Source: Dyadobacter sp. SG02 (GTDB lineage: Bacteria > Bacteroidota > Bacteroidia > Cytophagales > Spirosomataceae). Taken from it: DNA of 64,000 bases. The stretch spans positions 305,263 to 369,262 of the forward strand of contig NZ_FNYL01000005.1 of the NCBI RefSeq assembly GCF_900109045.1, read 5' to 3'. A program made the position numbers and the translations under genes. Shown here one piece after another: positions 44,883-52,395 of the stretch. The notes under the pieces are model-generated. The model searched no databases and was not told the origin of the DNA. It saw only the letters and a program-made list of their open reading frames with translations. Position 1 is the first letter of the stretch, and the number at the start of each line of letters is the position of its first letter.

Positions 44883-45562
44883 AAGCGCGAATGATGATTT
44901 GGGCGTCGGCATTGCTCCTCGCCTTCCACGCAAATGCGCAGCAGGCTTCAACCGAATGGTTTTTGAATGCCAATATCAATATATATGTTCCCGGCGGCGG
45001 GTCTCAAAAATCCGTTTATCCTGTTCTCGGATATAACAAGGAAACTAGTCCCAAATTTCTGCTGGGAGGGGTTGGTACCGGCGGTTTCCTGCTCCGGCAG
45101 CTTTCCTCCGATTTCCAGCTGAAAGCGCACGGCTATCTGTCCAAAGTGTCTTATTGGGATGATCCGATAGAATTAAAAAGTGCAGTGGGAGAAAATATTG
45201 GTGTATTTCAGGCGGGTGGTTCCGATTATCTGGCGGGCCTGAACGGTCTAATTCACTATCATTTGGCCGACCAGCTTTCCTTAGGCGCGGGAATTGGCGC
45301 GCAGTTCCTCCTCGCATCATTCTCCCGAACCCCGGCCATCTATGGTTATGGCGAACCAACAGAAAAGTCGTTCATTTCCAACCACCATTACAAAACTATT
45401 CATCCGGTCATTCCTGTCGAACTATCGTACCGCTTTCCCAGGATGGTGATCAATCTCCGTTATGACATCGGACCGTTTAACCGGCTACGCGGCGAGCTGG
45501 CGAAAGCGAAAACCGAAAAATATGGCGTACTGTCCCTCGAAATGGGTTTCAAATTGAACTGA
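44879..45562 (+). CDS. Outer-membrane beta-barrel-like protein
   Basis: A 227-aa protein with signal peptide (MKARMMIWASALLLAFHANA). The mature part shows alternating strands (FLNANINIYVPGGGSQKSVY, FLLGGVGTGGFLLRQLSSDF, LSLGAGIGAQFLLASFSR, PVELSYRFPRMVINLRYDIG) and ends SLEMGFKLN, as small barrels of the outer membrane do. No specific family. Translationally coupled to the lipoprotein upstream. Confidence 0.7.
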   Translation: MKARMMIWASALLLAFHANAQQASTEWFLNANINIYVPGGGSQKSVYPVLGYNKETSPKFLLGGVGTGGFLLRQLSSDFQLKAHGYLSKVSYWDDPIELKSAVGENIGVFQAGGSDYLAGLNGLIHYHLADQLSLGAGIGAQFLLASFSRTPAIYGYGEPTEKSFISNHHYKTIHPVIPVELSYRFPRMVINLRYDIGPFNRLRGELAKAKTEKYGVLSLEMGFKLN

Positions 45563-45681
45563 TAACGGCCAACTACCGCCGCAAACTGGTATTTTATAGT
45601 TCGAAGAGCCCGATTTGGTTGAACATTTAACATGGGAAAGTTGTAAAAGAGCAGCAGAACCCTAAATTTGATCAACTAAAA

Positions 45682-46449
45682 ATGAAACACATGATGAAAA
45701 CTACGTTCACACTTTTACTCCTGTTCACGGTCTCGCTTTGCTGGGCCCAACTTCCCAAACCTGACGATATTCCGACCTCCAATGGTCCGCTCAAAATCCA
45801 GCCGCTCAACCACGCCACGCTCGCATTGACCTGGAACGGCAAAACCATTTACGCAGACCCTTACCAGGGCGACAAAACCTTCAAAGGCATCGCCAAACCC
45901 GACCTGATCGTGATCACAGACATCCACGGCGACCATTTCGACCCGGCCTCGCTCGACGCCCTCGATCTGGCGAACACAATCATCGTCGCCCCACAAGCCG
46001 TAGTCGATAAAATGTCCGACGCATTGAAAGCCAAAACCACCGTCCTCGCCAACGGCCAGACCACAGAAAAGCTCGGCATTAGCATCACCGCCGTCCCAAT
46101 GTACAACCTCCCCGAAACCGCAGATTCACGCCACACCAAAGGTCGCGGTAACGGCTATGTCCTCAAATTGGGCGGCAAATCGGTTTACCTCAGCGGCGAC
46201 ACATCGGGCATTCCGGAAATCAAAGCGCTGAAAAACATCGATGTGGCGTTTGTTTGCATGAATTTGCCTTACACAATGGATATTAACGAGGCTGCCACTA
46301 CTGTTTTGGCATTCAAACCGAAGGTGGTTTATCCTTATCACTACCGTGGCCAGAATGGTTTTAGCGATACCGAGGCGTTTAAGAAATTGGTGAATGAGAA
46401 GGATAACAAGATTGATGTGCGGGTTAGGGATTGGTATACGGTGAAATAA
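45682..46449 (+). CDS. Exported MBL-fold metal-dependent hydrolase (UPF0173-like)
   Basis: A 255-aa protein with signal peptide (MKTTFTLLLLFTVSLCWAQ, with an alternative start 4 codons earlier, MKHM). Metal motif ITDIHGDHFDPASLDAL, then GKSVYLSGDTSGIPEIKAL and VVYPYHYRGQNGFSD, as in the UlaG/UPF0173 branch. Related enzymes cut lactone or phosphoester bonds, but the substrate here is unknown. It is not related to the beta-lactamase at 56900. Confidence 0.9.
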   Translation: MKHMMKTTFTLLLLFTVSLCWAQLPKPDDIPTSNGPLKIQPLNHATLALTWNGKTIYADPYQGDKTFKGIAKPDLIVITDIHGDHFDPASLDALDLANTIIVAPQAVVDKMSDALKAKTTVLANGQTTEKLGISITAVPMYNLPETADSRHTKGRGNGYVLKLGGKSVYLSGDTSGIPEIKALKNIDVAFVCMNLPYTMDINEAATTVLAFKPKVVYPYHYRGQNGFSDTEAFKKLVNEKDNKIDVRVRDWYTVK

Positions 46450-46470
46450 GTTGCCTTTCGATAATCCAAA

Positions 46471-46502
46471 AAAATCCCTTCGATCTCCGGAGGGATTTTT
46501 TT
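46471..46502 (+). terminator. Rho-independent terminator
   Basis: Stem AAAATCCCT / AGGGATTTT followed by a T-tract (TTTTTTG). It ends the MBL-fold hydrolase gene. Confidence 0.88.
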
Positions 46503-46577
46503 GTGGGCGATGTTACCAATTTACGCCTCCACGAGTGAAGTTAGCGCCGTACACACTGCGCATCCTGTGAGCAAAAA

Positions 46578-46790
46578 GGCGCAGAGCGCCGCAATATTTG
46601 TAGCAATGCCGTCAGGCATGAAATATAGGTAGCAGATCAAAGGAATAACGATAATCAATGCCCCCGGGGCATGAAACAACCACGCAAGAGACAAGCATCG
46701 CAGGTTTCTGTTGTTGCATCCCTGCCGGGATTACCGATTATCTATTCCTTTGATCTTCCTACCAAAATTACATCGCTACGCGATTTGGCG
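46578..46790. repeat. REP-like structured repeat element 1
   Basis: Begins with a 13-nt hairpin (ggcgc-aga-gcgcc, 46578-46590), a 6-nt spacer and tttgtagcaa (46597-46606). A second hairpin (atgccgtcaggcat) and ggtagcag follow. Long imperfect arms pair 46628-46656 with 46736-46763 (core atcaaaggaata / tattcctttgat), and the far end carries a hairpin-like catcgctacgcgat. Related units lie at 57635 and 63911. No transposase gene is in the window. Confidence 0.8.
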
Positions 46791-46878
46791 TAATTGCCCG
46801 GCAAATGCGATACCGTGTCAGGCTGCAATTCCGATGGCAAATCAGTCGAATACATGGGGGCTCGGAGCCGAAGGCGGT

Positions 46879-47091
46879 CTACTCTTCCGGATTCAACGTA
46901 ATCTCCAATTTATTCCCAAAACACCGCACCGTCACTTCGTCGCCGCATTCAAAACCTGCTTCATGCAGCCATTTGCCGCAGAGCCTGATCTCGGGCATCA
47001 CAGCGTACTTGTACCATGCGCGCGGGACGTATTTTCGGTAGACGGTTAGCTGCCGCTGGGTGGGGTTGGAAGATTTTTTTTCGTGTGTCAT
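46879..47091 (-). CDS. SymE family toxin-like protein
   Basis: A 70-aa protein matching the SymE toxin family: RQLTVYRKYVPRAWYKYAVM, PEIRLCGKWLHEAGFECGDE and VTVRCFGNKLEITLNPEE (AbrB-like swapped-hairpin fold). In E. coli SymE is held in check by an antisense RNA (SymR). Here a matching RNA would be transcribed from the plus strand over the 5' end, but none can be shown from sequence alone. It lies between a REP-like element and an XRE-ImmA/PIN pair at the left side of the accessory island. Confidence 0.85.
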   Translation of the reverse strand: MTHEKKSSNPTQRQLTVYRKYVPRAWYKYAVMPEIRLCGKWLHEAGFECGDEVTVRCFGNKLEITLNPEE

Positions 47092-47418
47092 AGTTTGTAA
47101 TGTTTACAAGGCAATATTAACACAGAAAACGCTGGAAACGAAAACTCCAAATCAAACAACTGACTGTAAAACAATCTATTATGAATACAGAATGTGATGT
47201 AATCTGCTAATTAATTTACATAATATGCTAAATAATTATAGTTTTGTGTAAAGCTCCTCGATGTAAAAAATAATCCATTTTGGGATATTTTTTTTTATCT
47301 AAACACTTTAATATGCCACTTTGCCGCAAAGTAACTGTCTTAATATGATCAGCATCCCAAAAGAGTAGAGCACGGGGCATCCTGCCTTAACAACATTAAA
47401 ATACCTTCCTCAAACTTC
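47092..47418. other. AT-rich intergenic region between SymE and XRE-ImmA genes
   Basis: A 327-bp divergent region. An inverted repeat ttgtaa-tgt-ttacaa (47095-47109) lies 3 bp before the symE start and could be an operator. TAGTTTTG (47239-47246) matches the Bacteroidota -7 box on the plus strand, but no TTG box sits at the usual distance, and it is ~170 bp from the next ATG. A dyad actttgc-c-gcaaagt lies near 47316-47330. No ORF with family resemblance. A small or antisense RNA is possible but unsupported. Confidence 0.5.
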
Positions 47419-48591
47419 ATGGCAGACAAGGCATATATCACACCTATCGTTTTTAAATGGGCCCGCGAATCCGCGAAAATGACAGCGGAAACAGCAGCAA
47501 TAAAGGTCAATGTTCCGGCAGAAAGATTGTTGGAATGGGAGGCAGGAGCAAGCCAACCAACAATCAAACAGGCCCAAACTTTGGCAAAAGCTTACAAAAG
47601 GCCATTCGCATTATTCTTTCTCCCCGACATTCCACGGGACTTTCAACCACTGCAAGACTTCCGCCGAAGCGATTCGAAATCACTAAGCACCGGTTCCGTT
47701 TTCATGATTCGCGAAATTCAGCAGAAACAAGCCTGGATCAGCGAGACTAACAGAGAAAATAGCGAAGCAAAATTTCCTTTTGTCGGTCGCTTTACCATCA
47801 AAGATAATCCTGCGGACGTCGCGCAAGACATTCTGAACACGCTTTCCATTTCTCCGGGCAAATACGTCACTGGAAATCCGATAAAGGAATGGATCGACAA
47901 AGCAGAAGCGAAAGGAATTTTCATTTCGAGAACCAGCTTTATAAACTCGCATCTGACCTTAGATAGTGATGAACTGCAAGGATTTGCCATCGCCGATCCT
48001 CATGCGCCTTTTGTTTTCATCAATTCCGAAGATTGGGCCGCACCTCAGCTATTTACGCTTGTTCACGAGCTAGCCCACATTTGGATTGCGGCTACGGGAA
48101 TCTCCGCCGATGTTGAACCAGGTTTCCAGAAGGCCGACGAATTACATCCGGTCGAATTATTCTGTAACGAAGTAGCAGCGAATGCATTGATTCCTAGCCG
48201 ATTGTTAACAAACCTAGGCAGCCACGTCTTTCAATCTGCGTCGCAAGTTTTCAGTGTCGCAAAAACATTCGGCGTAAGTTCATTTGCGCTGCTCGTTCGA
48301 GCATTGAATTTGAACCTGATCTCGCTTGTTCATTACAAGAGTTTGAAAATGGCAGCAGACGCAGAATTCAAGGCCTTTCTTATCAAGCAAGAAGCAAAAA
48401 GAGCCAAACAAAAAGAGAGCGATAGCGGGCCAAGCTACTATCTATTACAAATTCAGAAAAACAGCCGATTATTTACTCAAACCGTTCTGGACGCTTTTCG
48501 TGGCGGCAGCCTTGAACCAACTCAGGCAAGTTCGCTACTCAACGTGAAAATCAATCACTTTCACAACTTAGAAGCCCAGTTACATAAATGA
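47419..48591 (+). CDS. XRE-ImmA/IrrE metallopeptidase, antitoxin-like (module 1)
   Basis: A 390-aa protein: N-terminal XRE helix-turn-helix (~20-70: VNVPAERLLEWEAGASQPTI, LAKAYKRPFALFFLPDIPRD) and an ImmA/IrrE zinc peptidase domain with HELAH (H216-H220) and the downstream NEVAANALIP segment. Proteins of this type act as antitoxin or regulator for a PIN-type toxin encoded next to them. Its stop overlaps the start of the DUF4411 gene (ATGA), which fixes the pairing. Confidence 0.92.
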   Translation: MADKAYITPIVFKWARESAKMTAETAAIKVNVPAERLLEWEAGASQPTIKQAQTLAKAYKRPFALFFLPDIPRDFQPLQDFRRSDSKSLSTGSVFMIREIQQKQAWISETNRENSEAKFPFVGRFTIKDNPADVAQDILNTLSISPGKYVTGNPIKEWIDKAEAKGIFISRTSFINSHLTLDSDELQGFAIADPHAPFVFINSEDWAAPQLFTLVHELAHIWIAATGISADVEPGFQKADELHPVELFCNEVAANALIPSRLLTNLGSHVFQSASQVFSVAKTFGVSSFALLVRALNLNLISLVHYKSLKMAADAEFKAFLIKQEAKRAKQKESDSGPSYYLLQIQKNSRLFTQTVLDAFRGGSLEPTQASSLLNVKINHFHNLEAQLHK

Positions 48592-49109
48592 GTAATGCAA
48601 CCAAAAAGTTCTGCCTGGACGCCAATGTGCTGATCCAGGCTTGGAACTTCTATTATTCGCCGAAGTTTTGCCCGAGCTATTGGGATGTCCTAAATGAACT
48701 TGGAGGTGCGGGGAGAATTTTTATTCCGGAGGCTGTCTATGAAGAAATTATTCGCACCGACGACGACCTATGCAAATGGCTCAAACAAAGTAGGATTGAA
48801 ATCAAAAATGTGGATGAAAAGGTGGTTCATTGTCTTCACGCGATTTGGGCTGCAAATCCGATTCATATTTCACTTGTGGACAACGTGAAAGGTAGATCAC
48901 TGGCTGATCCTTGGGTTATTGCTCATGCAATGCGCGAAGGTGCCACGGTCGTGACCAAGGAGGAAAAAATTACAGCTTCAAATACAAGTAAAGTTAAAAT
49001 TCCCAATGTTTGTGATAACATGAGCGTTCCTTGGATAAATGATTTTAAATTGGTTGAGGAAATCGGCATGACGTCTTTCTGCAAGGCGTCGCGAATGAGT
49101 CGAACCTAA
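48588..49109 (+). CDS. DUF4411 family PIN-like toxin (module 1)
   Basis: A 173-aa protein matching DUF4411: FCLDANVLIQAWNFYYSPKF (first catalytic Asp), IFIPEAVYEEIIR (acidic helix) and SLADPWVIAHAMREGATVVT (third acidic site), the PIN order of acidic residues. Predicted RNase. It overlaps the XRE-ImmA gene by 4 bp. The last ~15 residues (FCKASRMSRT) do not look like the usual family end, so the C-terminus may be altered. Confidence 0.88.
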   Translation: MSNATKKFCLDANVLIQAWNFYYSPKFCPSYWDVLNELGGAGRIFIPEAVYEEIIRTDDDLCKWLKQSRIEIKNVDEKVVHCLHAIWAANPIHISLVDNVKGRSLADPWVIAHAMREGATVVTKEEKITASNTSKVKIPNVCDNMSVPWINDFKLVEEIGMTSFCKASRMSRT

Positions 49110-49157
49110 ATCTTCACGACAACTAACGTATAACTAGAAAAAATAAATTACTAAATT

Positions 49158-49976
49158 TTGAACTTCTTACAGCAAAATAATGCAAAACCTTTTTTAAGAT
49201 GGGCGGGGGGCAAGAGCTGGCTTACGAGACATCTTTATAATATTAAAATTAGTGATTATAGCACTTATCATGAGCCATTTTTAGGTGGAGGGGCTGCATT
49301 CTTTTACTTTAATCCCGGTCGCTCCTATTTGTCCGATATGAACTCTGACCTAATCAACACATATATCGCAATTAGAGACGAAGCAAAATATGTAATAGAA
49401 GTACTCGAAACATATGTAAATACAGAAACATTCTATTATGAGATAAGGTCAAAGTCGTTCGACAGTTACATTGAGAAAGCCGCGCGATTTATTTTCCTAA
49501 ATCAAACTTCCTTCAATGGAATATATCGTGTAAACTTGAAAGGAATCTATAATGTCCCTTTTGGGTTTAGAAAAAAAAGATTTCTAGAAAAACATGCAAT
49601 TCTCAGCGCCCAAAGAGCGCTTCAAAGCGCTGAAATATTTCATTCAGATTTCTTTGATACGCTTGCCAACGTTAATGAAAATGATTTGGTTTTTCTCGAT
49701 CCGCCGTATACAGTATCGCATAATGAGAACGGTTTCATAAAATATAACGAAAAGTTGTTTTCCTACGATGATCAACTTAGACTTCAAGAAATGATCAAGC
49801 AGATACGAGCAAAAGGAGCCTTTTATATTTTAACAAACGCAGCACACCCAACAGTAGAGGAAATTTTTGCCAGCGAAGATAGGATGCTTAGGTTCAATCG
49901 AGCAAGCCTAATTGGGGGATTAAAGGCTGGGCGAGGCCATACAAGTGAATTAATATTTACTAACACAAACTTATGA
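49158..49976 (+). CDS. Dam-type N6-adenine DNA methyltransferase (D12 class)
   Basis: A 272-aa D12-class methyltransferase: SAM motif KPFLRWAGGKSWL (FLRWAGGK, ~12-19), FLGGGAAFFYF, and catalytic DPPY at D181-Y184. The start is a TTG at 49158: an in-frame stop lies just upstream and the SAM motif begins at about residue 10, so no later start is possible. The weak start may keep levels low. The codon use is visibly AT-rich compared with genes either side of the island. It overlaps the DGQHR gene by 4 bp (ATGA). The target may be GATC, as for Dam, but is not proven. Confidence 0.92.
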   Translation: MNFLQQNNAKPFLRWAGGKSWLTRHLYNIKISDYSTYHEPFLGGGAAFFYFNPGRSYLSDMNSDLINTYIAIRDEAKYVIEVLETYVNTETFYYEIRSKSFDSYIEKAARFIFLNQTSFNGIYRVNLKGIYNVPFGFRKKRFLEKHAILSAQRALQSAEIFHSDFFDTLANVNENDLVFLDPPYTVSHNENGFIKYNEKLFSYDDQLRLQEMIKQIRAKGAFYILTNAAHPTVEEIFASEDRMLRFNRASLIGGLKAGRGHTSELIFTNTNL

Positions 49977-52255
49977 CGAGGGAATTCAGAGACTACTTCC
50001 TATCAAACCTCATAGAGGATAGTGAAATCCACAAGGAGCTAAGAATTAGGAAACTAGACACCTACAAGGAAAGTCACCCTAACAACTCTTCTTTATTGAA
50101 AGAGAGAGAAAGAGATGGATGGGAAACTGATGTTATACTGAAAACAAAGACCAAAATTTCGAAGGCAAAACCTAATGACGTCTACTTCGAAGATAAGGTT
50201 TGGGCGCTCTTTGCTCTCCTCGGATTTAAAAGCATTAATAAGGATCAGCATATTGAGATACCTTACGACAAGCGCGATGAGAGCCTAACAAATCGCCTAA
50301 ATGTATTTGCAAAAGATGACGAATCGATCATTTTAATTGAATGCATATCGGCTCGTGAAAATTCTGTTGTAGACTTAGGAGAGTACCTCAATCGGCTGAA
50401 AACGGCGAAAGGAGGGACAATAAATACGATCCATTCCCTCTTCCCAGGCACTAAACCTAAGATTAAGTTCATTCTGGCTACCAGAAACATTGGCATATCT
50501 GAGATAGACTTAGAATCCTTAAATTCCCTTGGTTGTATTCACTTCTCTGAGGAAGTAATTGATTATTATTACCAGCTAGTCAATCAAATCGGGGATGCCT
50601 CAAGATACCAACTTCTTGGCGCCTTGTTTGAAGGCCAAGAAATACCTGATCTTGACAATCTCATACCGGCCATTGAAGGAAAGATGGGTGGTCACACATA
50701 TTATTCGTTCTCAATCGAACCAGAGAAGCTTTTAAAAATTGGCTATATATTGCATAGAAACAAGGCACATGAAAATATGATGCCAACTTATCAGCGCTTA
50801 ATAAAAAAGTCAAGACTTAAAGACATTCAGACCTTTATTGACGACGAAAAGGGGTACTTTCCGAATTCTATGATAATCAACATAGTAACCGACAAAAAAA
50901 GGCCTTTGCGGTTTGATCGGAGTAGTAATCAACCAACAGAATCTATATCAAAGATTGGCATTTTGCATCTTCCGAAGAAGTACAAGTCTGCATTTATAAT
51001 TGATGGTCAACACAGGCTATATGGTTATGCAAATTCAAAGTATAAGTCTTCCAATACTATTCCGGTTGTAGCTTTAATAAATCTAGAAAGATCTGAACAA
51101 ATAAAGCTATTCATGCAAATAAATGAGAATCAGAAACCTGTCTCAAAGGATCTTCGAAATACATTAGATGCTGATCTTTTATGGGATTCCGACAGCTATG
51201 TTGATCAGATAAGAGCACTAAAATCGAGAATAGCTATTAGTCTCGGTGAAAATAGGTTGTCGCCACTGTATGATAAGATATCGATTGGAGAAGACAAAAA
51301 GCTCATTTCTACGCAACAAATCGGAATTAGTTTATCGAAGAGTGACTTTCTAGGAAAGGTCAAAGCTAGGGAAATCGAAAGGAGGGGCACATTTTTCAAT
51401 GGAAATTTACAGCAAGCATTTGACAATCTGGTCGAATATCTCACAAGCTGTTTCACTTATTTGAAGGAAGGGGTTGGCACCACATGGAACCAAGAGGGTA
51501 ACATTATTTTAATGAACAAGGGATTCTATGGAATATTAATGATACTAAATGATATCGTAAATCACCTCTATAAAGAAAAGCTTGCTACTGACTACACTCC
51601 TGTGAAGAAACTTTACCAGTTATCAGTCTCATACCTAGACACGCTAGTCAATTTCTTCAATACAATTAGTGAAACGAAAGTTTCGGAACTCAAAACCGCG
51701 TATGGTACATCGGGTGATGTCAAATACTGGCGAACCTTACAAATATCATTAAAAGATCAGTATCCTGAGATACATTACGAAGGATTGGAAGATTATTTAA
51801 AAAAGGAGGAGAAGGAAAATAACGAGTTGGCTTTTAAACTTATTCGTGAAATTGAAAGCATATACTTAAAAAAGGCCATAAGGGAGAAACTTGAAGACGA
51901 ATTTGGCAAGTCATGGTTTAAAAAGGGCGTGCCCGAAAAAATATATTTAGAAGCCAATGCATTAGCAGCTGCAAAAAATCGAGAAATTGAGGATGAGGAA
52001 CAAGAAAAGCACCCTTGGGATCAACTTCATCTCATTCAATATCGTGAAGTAATTTTAAAAAATTGGCAAAAACTCTTTGAAGACATATATACCAGACCAA
52101 CAGAAAAGAAAATATCAGGCGGGAAAGAGGCAAAAACTAAATGGCTTTTAGATCTAAATAGGTTGCGAAATGAAAACTCCCATACATATTATGTCACTAA
52201 TGATGAACTATCTTTTATCGAAGAAATTCGTGACTGGTTGGCTGGGGTACTTTAG
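49973..52255 (+). CDS. DGQHR domain protein with nuclease-like N-terminus and HEPN-like C-terminus
   Basis: A 760-aa protein. N-terminal part (~60-190) resembles a PD-(D/E)XK/Mrr-type fold (FEDKVWALFALLGFKSINKD, NRLNVFAKDDE, IILIECISARE), but the usual D is N and the E-x-K lysine is I, so it is probably inactive. Middle (~290-480): DGQHR domain with DGQHR at 344-348 and EQIKLFMQINENQKPVSKDL, the DndB/DpdB-like family. C-terminus (~640-760): helical, with LNRLRNENSHTYYV giving an R-X4-H HEPN RNase motif (R732, H737). Coupled to the Dam-type gene and AT-rich. Predicted DNA-modification-linked defence protein; function unproven. Confidence 0.85.
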   Translation: MTREFRDYFLSNLIEDSEIHKELRIRKLDTYKESHPNNSSLLKERERDGWETDVILKTKTKISKAKPNDVYFEDKVWALFALLGFKSINKDQHIEIPYDKRDESLTNRLNVFAKDDESIILIECISARENSVVDLGEYLNRLKTAKGGTINTIHSLFPGTKPKIKFILATRNIGISEIDLESLNSLGCIHFSEEVIDYYYQLVNQIGDASRYQLLGALFEGQEIPDLDNLIPAIEGKMGGHTYYSFSIEPEKLLKIGYILHRNKAHENMMPTYQRLIKKSRLKDIQTFIDDEKGYFPNSMIINIVTDKKRPLRFDRSSNQPTESISKIGILHLPKKYKSAFIIDGQHRLYGYANSKYKSSNTIPVVALINLERSEQIKLFMQINENQKPVSKDLRNTLDADLLWDSDSYVDQIRALKSRIAISLGENRLSPLYDKISIGEDKKLISTQQIGISLSKSDFLGKVKAREIERRGTFFNGNLQQAFDNLVEYLTSCFTYLKEGVGTTWNQEGNIILMNKGFYGILMILNDIVNHLYKEKLATDYTPVKKLYQLSVSYLDTLVNFFNTISETKVSELKTAYGTSGDVKYWRTLQISLKDQYPEIHYEGLEDYLKKEEKENNELAFKLIREIESIYLKKAIREKLEDEFGKSWFKKGVPEKIYLEANALAAAKNREIEDEEQEKHPWDQLHLIQYREVILKNWQKLFEDIYTRPTEKKISGGKEAKTKWLLDLNRLRNENSHTYYVTNDELSFIEEIRDWLAGVL

Positions 52256-52322
52256 AGCGAATCTTTCTAGGCCACAATTTCTTTTTCACGACCACCTATA
52301 AACGTTATGAAACTTAATATAT

Positions 52323-52359
52323 GTCTGATAAGTGTAGCTTATAGTTACACTTATCAGAC
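52323..52359. repeat. 14-bp inverted repeat at the island's right edge
   Basis: Arms gtctgataagtgta / tacacttatcagac, perfect over 14 bp, 9-nt centre. It lies between the DGQHR gene (plus) and the M28 peptidase gene (minus), which converge. It can act as a shared terminator, though the T-tracts are weak, or mark the island boundary. Confidence 0.8.
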
Positions 52360-52395
52360 GAGAGCGTTTCTTTTGATTAGTCACAACTTACAGTA

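Noticed and set aside
46711..47049. Plus-strand frames over the SymE gene
   Set aside because: They run through repeat element 1 and antisense to the SymE-like gene, and have no recognisable domain.
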